Assembly (NCBI GenBank): GCA_020851015.1
Contig: JADZDN010000389.1
Span: forward strand, 1 to 20,806
Reading direction: 5' to 3'
From: Alphaproteobacteria bacterium
GTDB lineage: Bacteria; Pseudomonadota; Alphaproteobacteria; JAEULC01
Length of the DNA stretch: 20,806 nt
Shown here: piece by piece, positions 14,571 through 20,806 of the stretch
How positions within the stretch are numbered: position 1 is the stretch's first letter
How the letters are laid out: each line of letters starts with the position of its first letter
Program-made: the position numbers and the translations under genes
Notes under the pieces: generated by a model
Database searches by the model: none
What the model saw: the letters and a program-made list of their open reading frames with translations, nothing else
Told to the model about the DNA's origin: nothing

Positions 14571-15785
14571 CTAGAAAAGTGCCTCGACGCCGCGATAGAC
14601 GCCGGCCTGGCGCCGGATCATCTGGTCGATGCGGTCGGCCAGCAGCGCCAGGATCAGGTCGTCGTAGCTCATCGCGTGCTCCGACAGGCCCTCGCCGACC
14701 AGGCTGGTCACCGCGGCGCTGGGGCGTTTCAGGTCCGGCTTCGGATTGGCTTCCAGGATCTGCAGGCACCCCTGGGCGTCGGCGCGGACGTCCAGGCGGA
14801 TCAGCGACGACAGGTGAAAGCCCTTGTGCACGGCCCGCGCCAGCGCGCAGAGCTCGGCCTTGACGGCGGCATCCTCTGCGCCATCCAGCGCGTGCACGCG
14901 CTCGCGCGTGATCGGGCGCTGGTCCATCGAGGTGAAAATGCATTCGCCGGGCTGCAGCACGCGCTCCTGCGCGCCGAACACGAAAGGCTCGTCCAGGCGG
15001 TAGATCCGACCGCCGCGCGCGATCGTCGGGCCGGCGGCGGCGACCACGTATTCGCGGCCCGGCACGAAGGCCTCGATCAGCACCTCGCCGTTGGTCAACA
15101 TGCCGACCTCGGCGACCGAATCGCGAAGCCCATGGCGGTCTTGCACCAGGTGGACATGCAGCGAGGCGCGGCCCACGGCGGGCTTCACCACGAAGGGACC
15201 GGCATACGATGCGAAGGTGGCAGCGAAGCGTGGATCGGCTTCGGGCGCGAACGGCCCCAGCATCGGACTCCACACCGTGAACGCCGGCGTGGCGAAGCCG
15301 ACCGCCGCCAGTTCGCGCTTGAACCAATGCTTGTTGTCGAGCATCGTGACCGCCAGCGGGTTGTGCCCGACATAGGGGATGCCCAGCATCTCCAGCACGG
15401 CCGGCGCATGGCAGGAGGGATTGACGCCCTGGACGCCGGCGGTGTTGAGCCAGGCGAGATGCGCGCCCGACCGGCGCAACGACTCGCCCAGGCGCATGTC
15501 CTCGGCCACCAGCTCGACATGAAGGAAGCCGACGCCGCGCAGCGCGCCGGCAATGTCGTTGGCGACCGTCTCGTAGCTCTTCCAGGGCCGCGTGTTGAAG
15601 GTACGGTTGATGACGGATTCGGCGCGCGTACTGTCGCCCGCGAACACGACGGCAATGCGCAGGCGTCGGCGCAGGCGGTCGAGGACCAGTTCAAGCTCGC
15701 CGGCCTCGCTCGCGCGAAGCTCGCTTGCCTGTCCGTCCTGGACGTCGAAGTCGCGCTCGAATGCCTTTCTGGCGCGCGTCTGCAT
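14571..15785 (-). CDS. ATP-grasp ligase resembling D-Ala-D-Ala ligase
   Basis: A 404-residue cytoplasmic enzyme, first gene of the operon. From residue 42 it follows the D-Ala-D-Ala ligase layout: an N-terminal Rossmann-like part (LRIAVVFAGD), a central stretch with VLEMLGIPYVGHNPLAVTML (130-149), then the ATP-grasp with PFVVKPAVGRAS (197-208; Lys201 for ATP), EAFVPGREYVV (238-248) and metal ligands Asp332, Glu345 and Asn347 in RLDVRADAQGCLQILEANPK. Real Ddl enzymes end this last motif in NTxPG(M/L)T; here it is NPKPDLKRP, and about 40 extra residues precede the fold, so the substrates are probably not two D-alanines. It could join an amino acid or peptide to another acid. The ATG at 15785 is the first good start; the ribosome site is weak. 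Confidence 0.83.
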   Translation of the reverse strand: MQTRARKAFERDFDVQDGQASELRASEAGELELVLDRLRRRLRIAVVFAGDSTRAESVINRTFNTRPWKSYETVANDIAGALRGVGFLHVELVAEDMRLGESLRRSGAHLAWLNTAGVQGVNPSCHAPAVLEMLGIPYVGHNPLAVTMLDNKHWFKRELAAVGFATPAFTVWSPMLGPFAPEADPRFAATFASYAGPFVVKPAVGRASLHVHLVQDRHGLRDSVAEVGMLTNGEVLIEAFVPGREYVVAAAGPTIARGGRIYRLDEPFVFGAQERVLQPGECIFTSMDQRPITRERVHALDGAEDAAVKAELCALARAVHKGFHLSSLIRLDVRADAQGCLQILEANPKPDLKRPSAAVTSLVGEGLSEHAMSYDDLILALLADRIDQMIRRQAGVYRGVEALF

Positions 15786-15861
15786 ATCGATCCGCCGCTC
15801 TCCGTTTCGTGGTGAGAATGAAGAAGCGGAGTAAAAGACGGGTTAAGGCTGAACCGTCGGG

Positions 15862-15890
15862 AATCAACGATTTGGGCATAATCCGGTCAA
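15862..15890 (-). promoter_or_regulatory. weak promoter candidate for the ATP-grasp operon
   Basis: Minus strand TTGACC (15890 to 15885), 17 bases, then TTGATT (15867 to 15862). The -35 is good, the -10 matches at three of six positions. It lies about 80 bases before the ATP-grasp start, in the 236-base gap shared with the divergent macro-domain gene. Confidence 0.25.
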
Positions 15891-16021
15891 AAGACACTCG
15901 TGTTGGTAGCGGCGCGGCCATGGGCGTCAAAACCCGCGGGCGGCTTGGGAGCTTGCATTATTTTGCGATGGCATCCGCGCGGCGCTTGCCGGCGACCGGC
16001 TCCGGTTGGCAGAAATAGGTC

Positions 16022-16561
16022 ATGGCAACGGCAGACAGCACCTTTGGACGCGTGCGGGCGGTGGCGGCCGACATCACGACGCTGGCGGTCGACGCCATTG
16101 TCAACGCGGCCAATTCGCGGCTGATCCGCGGCGGCGGGGTCGACGGCGCCATCCATCGCGCCGCAGGGCCGGAACTGCAGGAAGAGCTGAACGGGATCGG
16201 CCGTTGCAAGACGGGCCAGGCGGTCATCACCAAGGCCTATCGCCTTCCGGCTCGGCGGATCATCCATGCCGTTGGTCCGGTCTGGCAGGGGGGCAATCAG
16301 GGCGAGGCCGACTTGCTGGCGAGCTGCTACCGGAACGCGCTTGCGCTCGCGGTCGAGCACGGGCTCAAGACCATCGCCTTCCCGGCCATTTCCACCGGCA
16401 TCTACGGCTATCCGCTGGCGGAGGCGACCGCCATCGCCGTCGCCACGGTGGCGGAGGCCCTGCGCGGCGAACGGGCGATCGACCGCGTCGTTTTCTGCTG
16501 CTTCGGGGCCGAGGCGCTGCGTGCCTACAAGCATGCGCTCGCAAGAGCGGCGGCGCTATGA
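16022..16561 (+). CDS. macro-domain protein, O-acetyl-ADP-ribose deacetylase type
   Basis: A 179-residue single macro domain, about the length of E. coli YmdB. Family members bind ADP-ribose and hydrolyse O-acetyl-ADP-ribose, the by-product of sirtuin deacetylation; some also remove ADP-ribose from proteins. Visible residues: AADITTLAVDAIVNAANSRL with Asp17, Asn28 and Asn31; GGGVDGAIHRAAG with Asp41 and His45; GRCKTGQA; and FPAISTGIYGYP (120-131), the phosphate-binding loop. All key MacroD/YmdB-type positions look intact, so it should be active. The ATG at 16022 has a weak, close AGG. Its TGA overlaps the ATG of the next gene (ATGA, 16558-16561), a sign of coupled translation with a protein acetyltransferase. 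Confidence 0.93.
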   Translation: MATADSTFGRVRAVAADITTLAVDAIVNAANSRLIRGGGVDGAIHRAAGPELQEELNGIGRCKTGQAVITKAYRLPARRIIHAVGPVWQGGNQGEADLLASCYRNALALAVEHGLKTIAFPAISTGIYGYPLAEATAIAVATVAEALRGERAIDRVVFCCFGAEALRAYKHALARAAAL

Positions 16562-19233
16562 CCACGCGCAACCTCGCGGCGCTGTTCCAGCCGAAGAGCG
16601 TCGCCTTGATCGGCGCCGGCACGCGGCCCGGCTCGGTCGGACAGGTGATGATGCGCAACATCGCCGCCGGCGGCTTCAAGGGTCCGATCTGGCCGGTCAA
16701 TCCCAATCGCCCGCAGATCGAGGGGCTTGCCGCTTTCGCCGATGTCGCCAGCCTGCCGGCGGCACCCGATCTTGCCGTCCTCGCCACTCCGCCGGCCAGC
16801 GTGCCCGGCCTGATCGACGAGCTGGGCCGCCGCGGCACGCGCGCGGCGGTGGTCATCACGGCCGGCGTCGACCGCCAGGCCGCGCTCAAGGCGGCGCAGC
16901 CCCATCTGCTGCGCATCGTCGGCCCGAACTGCGTCGGCGTGATGGTGCCCGGCCTGGGGCTGAATGCCACGTTCGCCCACATGGCGGCACGGGCGGGCGA
17001 CCTTGCGTTCATCACCCAGTCCGGCGCCATCCTGACGGCGGTAATCGACTGGACCGTCGCCCGCGGCATCGGGTTTTCGCACCTGGTCTCGCTGGGCGAC
17101 ATGGCGGACGTCGATTTCGGCGACCTGCTCAATTATCTGGGCGCCGATTCCAGCGTGCGTGCCATCCTTCTTTACGTCGAGGCGATCACCCACGCGCGCA
17201 AGTTCATGTCGGCCGCCCGTGCCGCGTCGCGCGTCAAGCCGGTCGTGGTGGTCAAGGCGGGACGCGCCGCGGCGGGGGCCAAGGCTGCCGCCTCGCACAC
17301 CGGGGCGCTGGCCGGGCTGGACGCCGTCTACGATGCGGCTTTCCGGCGCGCCGGCATGCTGCGCGTGCGCGAGCTGGGCGACCTGTTCGATGCCGCCGAG
17401 ACCCTGGCGCTGCTGAAGCCCGCGCCGGGCGATCCGCTGGCCGGCGACAGCCTGGCGATCGTGACCAATGGCGGCGGTCTCGGCGTGATGGCGGTGGATG
17501 CGTTGACCGACGGCGGCGGGCATCTGGCCGAGCTGTCGCCGGCGACGCTCGCGCGCCTCGACGCGCTGCTGCCCAAGACCTGGTCGCACGGCAATCCCGT
17601 GGACATCGTCGGCGACGCCGACGGCGCGCGCTATGCCGCCGCAATCGAGGCGGTGCTGGACGATCCGAACGCCGACGCGCTGCTGGTGCTGAATTGCCCG
17701 ACCGCGATCACGCCGCCCGCCGAGGCCGCGCGCGCGGTGATTGGCGCGTTGGCGGCGCGCGGCCGTCGCCGGCCGATGACCGTGCTGACAAGCTGGGTCG
17801 GCGGCGCCGCGGCCGAGGCCGGCCGGCAGGCCCTCTCGCAGGCGCGGCTCGCCTGCTTCGACACGCCCGACCAGGCGGTGCGCGGCTTCCTCCGCCTGGT
17901 CGAGTACCGCCGCAATCAAGAAGCCCTGATGCAGACGCCGCCGGCCATGGCCAAGGGCATGGCGCCCGATACCGCGCGCGCCCGCGGCCTGATCGCCGGC
18001 GCTTTGGCGGCCGGCCAGGAATGGCTGGGCGAGGCCGAGGCCAAGAACCTGCTCGACGCCTATGGCGTGCCCGTCGTGCCGACCCGCCTCGCCGCCTCGC
18101 CCGACGCGGTGGCGCGCATCGCCGCCGGTTTCGACGGCCCGCTGGCGGTCAAGATCCGCTCGCCCGACATCACCCACAAGACCGACGTCGGGGGCGTGGC
18201 GCTCGACCTCGCCACGCCCGAAGCGGCGCGCGATGCCGCCCGGCGGATGCTCGCCGCGGTGGCGCTGAAGCGCCCGAATGCGCGGCTCGACGGATTCACC
18301 GTGCAGCCGATGGTCAGCCGCCCGCGCGCGCACGAGCTGATCGTCGGCATCGTCGCCGACCGGCAGTTCGGGCCGGTCGTGCTGGTGGGGCAGGGCGGCA
18401 CGGCGGTCGAGCTGGCCGACGACAGCGCGCTGGCGCTGCCGCCGCTCAACATGCTGCTGGCGCGCGAGGCCCTGGCGCACACGCGCATCCATCGCCTGAT
18501 GCAGCCGCATCGCGGGCGCCCGGGCGCCGACCTCGACGCGGTGGCGATGGCGATGATCCGCGTGGCGCAGATCGCCATCGACCTGCCCGAGGTGGTCGAG
18601 CTCGACATCAACCCGCTCCTGGCCGATGCCGACGGGGTGGTGGCGCTGGACGCGCGGGTGCGCGGCCAGCGCGCCGACCGGCCGGGCGCCGAGCGCCTGG
18701 CCATCCGCCCCTATCCCGTCGAGCTGGAGGACATCGTCGCCGACCGCGCCGGCACGCGCTATCGCCTGCGCCCGATCCGGCCCGCGGACGAGCCCGCGCT
18801 GCGCGCGGCCTTCCGCAAGCTCAGCCCGCACGCCGTCCGCATGCGCTTTTTCCAGCCCTTGAAGGCGCTGGACCACGCCATGGCGGCACGCCTGACCCAG
18901 ATCGACTACGACCGCGAGATGGCGCTGGTGCTGGCCGCGCCGGTCGAAGGCGGGCCCGAGGAGCTCTACGGCGTCGGGCGGCTGTCGGCCGATCCCGACA
19001 ACGCGCGGGCCGAGTTCGCGGTCGTCGTGCGCACCGACGTGGCCGGGCGCGGACTGGGCCAGCTTCTGATGGAGCGGATCATCGACTACGCGCGGCAGCG
19101 CGGCATCGCCGCGCTGCATGGCGACATCCTGGCCGAGAACACCAACATGCTCGATCTCTGCCGCCGCCTGGGCTTCGCGATCGCGACCTCGCCCGACGAC
19201 CCGGCGATCATGAACGCCAGTTTCCGGTTGTAG
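16558..19233 (+). CDS. patZ: PatZ-like fusion of NDP-forming acyl-CoA synthetase and GNAT acetyltransferase
   Basis: An 891-residue protein with the layout and size of the protein lysine acetyltransferase PatZ/Pat: CoA-binding domain (about 8-100), succinyl-CoA-synthetase-like ligase domains (about 150-460), ATP-grasp (about 485-700) and a C-terminal GNAT domain (about 735-885) with the acetyl-CoA loop VAGRGLGQLL (Arg831, Gly832, Gly834). PatZ acetylates lysines on metabolic enzymes such as acetyl-CoA synthetase. The ligase part keeps a candidate phospho-histidine, His247 in AAASHTGALAG, so true acyl-CoA synthetase activity cannot be excluded. The ATG at 16558 overlaps the stop of the macro-domain gene; the frame is open further upstream, but that part is the shadow of the macro gene. 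The name patZ rests on architecture, and the target proteins are unknown. Confidence 0.88.
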   Translation: MTTRNLAALFQPKSVALIGAGTRPGSVGQVMMRNIAAGGFKGPIWPVNPNRPQIEGLAAFADVASLPAAPDLAVLATPPASVPGLIDELGRRGTRAAVVITAGVDRQAALKAAQPHLLRIVGPNCVGVMVPGLGLNATFAHMAARAGDLAFITQSGAILTAVIDWTVARGIGFSHLVSLGDMADVDFGDLLNYLGADSSVRAILLYVEAITHARKFMSAARAASRVKPVVVVKAGRAAAGAKAAASHTGALAGLDAVYDAAFRRAGMLRVRELGDLFDAAETLALLKPAPGDPLAGDSLAIVTNGGGLGVMAVDALTDGGGHLAELSPATLARLDALLPKTWSHGNPVDIVGDADGARYAAAIEAVLDDPNADALLVLNCPTAITPPAEAARAVIGALAARGRRRPMTVLTSWVGGAAAEAGRQALSQARLACFDTPDQAVRGFLRLVEYRRNQEALMQTPPAMAKGMAPDTARARGLIAGALAAGQEWLGEAEAKNLLDAYGVPVVPTRLAASPDAVARIAAGFDGPLAVKIRSPDITHKTDVGGVALDLATPEAARDAARRMLAAVALKRPNARLDGFTVQPMVSRPRAHELIVGIVADRQFGPVVLVGQGGTAVELADDSALALPPLNMLLAREALAHTRIHRLMQPHRGRPGADLDAVAMAMIRVAQIAIDLPEVVELDINPLLADADGVVALDARVRGQRADRPGAERLAIRPYPVELEDIVADRAGTRYRLRPIRPADEPALRAAFRKLSPHAVRMRFFQPLKALDHAMAARLTQIDYDREMALVLAAPVEGGPEELYGVGRLSADPDNARAEFAVVVRTDVAGRGLGQLLMERIIDYARQRGIAALHGDILAENTNMLDLCRRLGFAIATSPDDPAIMNASFRL

Positions 19234-19244
19234 CGGGCGGGCGC

Positions 19245-19330
19245 CTCATCCTTCGACAAGCTCAGGATGAGGGTGTGTAGGGGACTCGATCCCCACAACG
19301 ATCCTCACCCTGAGCTTGTCGAAGGGTGAG
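19245..19330. repeat. REP-like inverted repeat between convergent genes
   Basis: Two 28-base arms, 19245-19272 and 19303-19330, are reverse complements of each other except for two positions. Each arm is itself a small hairpin (CTCATCCT...AGGATGAG and CTCACCCT...AGGGTGAG) around a shared core TTCGACAAGCTC or its complement. The 30-base spacer also contains GGGGA...TCCCC. Core and form are those of intergenic palindromic repeats common in alphaproteobacterial genomes. It sits between the stops of the acetyltransferase gene and the convergent binding-protein gene and may also act as a bidirectional terminator. Only one pair was seen in the window. Confidence 0.85.
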
Positions 19331-19348
19331 TCCATCGAACCATACGCC

Positions 19349-20806
19349 TCAGTTCCCCGCGGCGGCCTTGCGCTGCGCCAGGGTTGCCGCCTTCTCCGCG
19401 TCGATCCACCAGGCGTCGAACTGCACGCCTTGCTTCGGCGTGACGGCGGGGCGGCCGAACTTGTCCCAATAGGCCACGCGGTCGACGGCGATGTAGAACT
19501 GGGGAACGCAAAGGAATGACCATTGCAGCACGCGGTCCAGCGCATGGGTGCGCTCGACCAGCGACTTGCGGTCGGGGGCGGCGATCACCGCGTCGATCAG
19601 CGTGTCGACCGCCTTGCTCTTGAGATAGGCCGAGTTGCGGCTGCCATTGTGACCGGCGGCGTCCGAGCCCCAGAACTCGCGCTGCTCGTTGCCCGGCGAT
19701 TCCGATTGCGGCCAGGAATCGATCGTCATGTCGAAGTCGAAATCGTCGCTGCGCTTCTGGTACTGCGCCGTGTCGACGGTGCGGATGCGCGCCTCGATCC
19801 CCAGCCGCTCCAGGTTCTTGGCGAAGGGAATGGTGGCGCGCTCGTAGCTCGGGTCCGCCAGCAGGATCTCGAAGCTAAAGGGCTCGCCCTTGTCGTTCAC
19901 GAGCTTGCCTTGCTTCACCGTCCAGCCGGCCTGCTTCAGCAATTCCGCGCCCCGCCGCAGTTGCTCGCGATTGTTGCCCGAGCTGTCGGTCGTCGGCGGA
20001 TTGTATTCGGTGGTGAAGACCTCCCCGGGAATCTGTCCGCGCAGCGGCTCCAGCAGCTTCAGTTCTTCCGCGCTCGGCAGGCCCTTGGACTCGAGCTCCG
20101 AATTGTGCCAGTAGCTGCGCGAGCGCGTGTACTGGCCATAGGACAGGTTCTTGTTCATCCATTCGAAGTCGAAGCCGGCGATGATCGCCTCGCGCACGCG
20201 GCGGTCCTGGAACAGCGGCCGGCGCATGTTGAAGACCCAGCCCTGCATTCCCTGCGTGCGGCTGTTCGGCAGCGGCTCCTTCTTCATCGCGCCGTTCTTC
20301 AGCGCCGGAATGTCGTAGGCGGTGGCCCATTCCTTGGCCGAATTCTCCAGCCGGAAGTCGTAGGCATTGGCCTTGAACGCCTCCAGCCAGATGCTCTGGT
20401 CGCGGAAATAGTCGTAGCGGATCACGTCGAAATTCTCGCGGCCGACGTTGACCGGCAGGTCCTTGCCCCAGTAGTCCGGCACGCGGCGATAGGTGATCGC
20501 GCGGTTCGGATCGATGCTGTCGACCTTGTAGGCGCCGCTGCCGAGCGGCGGTTCCATCGTGGTCTTGTCGAACTCGCGCTTCTCCCAGTAGTGCTTCGGC
20601 AACACGACAAGCTGGCCCAGGATCAGCGGCAATTCGCGGTTCTCGCCCGGCTTGAAGGTGAACCTCACCGTCCGCTCGTCGGTCTTTTCGACCTTGGCGA
20701 CGCCCGCGTAGTAGAAGCGGTACTGCGGCGCGCCCTTCTCGACCAGGATGTTGAAGGTGAAGATCACGTCGTCCGGCGTGATCGGCTGGCCGTCGTGCCA
20801 GCGCGC
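19349..20806 (-). CDS. YejA-like extracellular solute-binding protein family 5 (5' end off the window)
   Basis: The C-terminal 485 residues of a periplasmic peptide-binding protein (SBP_bac_5); the signal peptide and N-terminal part lie right of base 20806, and the frame is open to the edge. It begins RWHDGQPITPDDVIFTFN, the standard SBP family 5 motif, and continues with GSGAYKVDSIDPNRAITYRR and then YFRDQSIWLEAFKANAYDFR and ENSAKEWATAYD, which are typical of the YejA branch. YejA proteins deliver peptides, including microcin C in E. coli, to the YejBEF ABC importer. Any such partners would be to the right or elsewhere, not in this window; downstream (left) is only the REP-like repeat and a convergent gene. 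The family is sure, the YejA assignment is likely. Confidence 0.9.
   Translation of the reverse strand, partial: ARWHDGQPITPDDVIFTFNILVEKGAPQYRFYYAGVAKVEKTDERTVRFTFKPGENRELPLILGQLVVLPKHYWEKREFDKTTMEPPLGSGAYKVDSIDPNRAITYRRVPDYWGKDLPVNVGRENFDVIRYDYFRDQSIWLEAFKANAYDFRLENSAKEWATAYDIPALKNGAMKKEPLPNSRTQGMQGWVFNMRRPLFQDRRVREAIIAGFDFEWMNKNLSYGQYTRSRSYWHNSELESKGLPSAEELKLLEPLRGQIPGEVFTTEYNPPTTDSSGNNREQLRRGAELLKQAGWTVKQGKLVNDKGEPFSFEILLADPSYERATIPFAKNLERLGIEARIRTVDTAQYQKRSDDFDFDMTIDSWPQSESPGNEQREFWGSDAAGHNGSRNSAYLKSKAVDTLIDAVIAAPDRKSLVERTHALDRVLQWSFLCVPQFYIAVDRVAYWDKFGRPAVTPKQGVQFDAWWIDAEKAATLAQRKAAAGN

Noticed and set aside
12282..15815. A plus-strand open frame of over 1100 codons
   Set aside because: It lies opposite the sensor-MFS and ATP-grasp genes, is rich in Arg, Gln, His and Asp with no family motif, and is the usual antisense shadow of GC-rich coding DNA.
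16525..19119. A minus-strand open frame of about 860 codons
   Set aside because: Antisense shadow of the PatZ-like gene; His/Arg/Gln-rich, no motif, no ribosome site.

Overview
The window is about 20.8 kb of high-GC DNA, densely packed with genes that have strongly GC-biased third codon positions. The gene content suggests a free-living alphaproteobacterium of the Rhodospirillales/Rhizobiales type: a LivH-type permease, a PleC/DivJ-like histidine kinase, a PF04392 solute-binding protein, a YejA-like binding protein and a PatZ-type acyl-CoA synthetase/GNAT fusion. This placement is an inference from gene families. I see no rRNA, tRNA, CRISPR array, transposase or phage gene.

Layout. 1-1381 (-) is the 5' part of a branched-chain amino-acid type ABC permease with an unusual lipoprotein-like N-terminus; it runs off the left edge. 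1527-3224 (+) is a GT-C-type membrane glycosyltransferase. 3285-4793 (+) is comM, and 4964-5893 (+) is a LysR regulator that converges on a creatinase/ectoine-hydrolase-like M24 protein (5912-7069, -). A strong intrinsic terminator (7157-7207) ends an unusual PLP aminotransferase-like gene (7221-8678, -). A 497-base intergenic region with palindromes and promoter-like AT-rich sequence follows. Next comes a soluble GAF-PAS histidine kinase (9176-10909, +).

The most interesting block is 10930-15785 (-), a tight three-gene operon read right to left: a D-Ala-D-Ala-ligase-like ATP-grasp enzyme, then a protein that joins two extracytoplasmic sensor-like modules to a complete MFS transporter, then a secreted PF04392 solute-binding protein. 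The last two genes overlap by ATGA. The histidine kinase converges on this operon with 20 bases between stop codons. No ABC permease or ATPase partner for the binding protein is present. I read the block as a possible sense-and-transport (or synthesise-and-export) system, which I do not recognise as a described system.

16022-19233 (+) is a second coherent unit. A macro-domain protein of the O-acetyl-ADP-ribose deacetylase type overlaps by ATGA a PatZ-like protein acetyltransferase, suggesting a link between protein acetylation and sirtuin by-product clearance. A REP-like palindromic repeat (19245-19330) separates this unit from a convergent YejA-like peptide-binding protein (19349-20806, -), which runs off the right edge.
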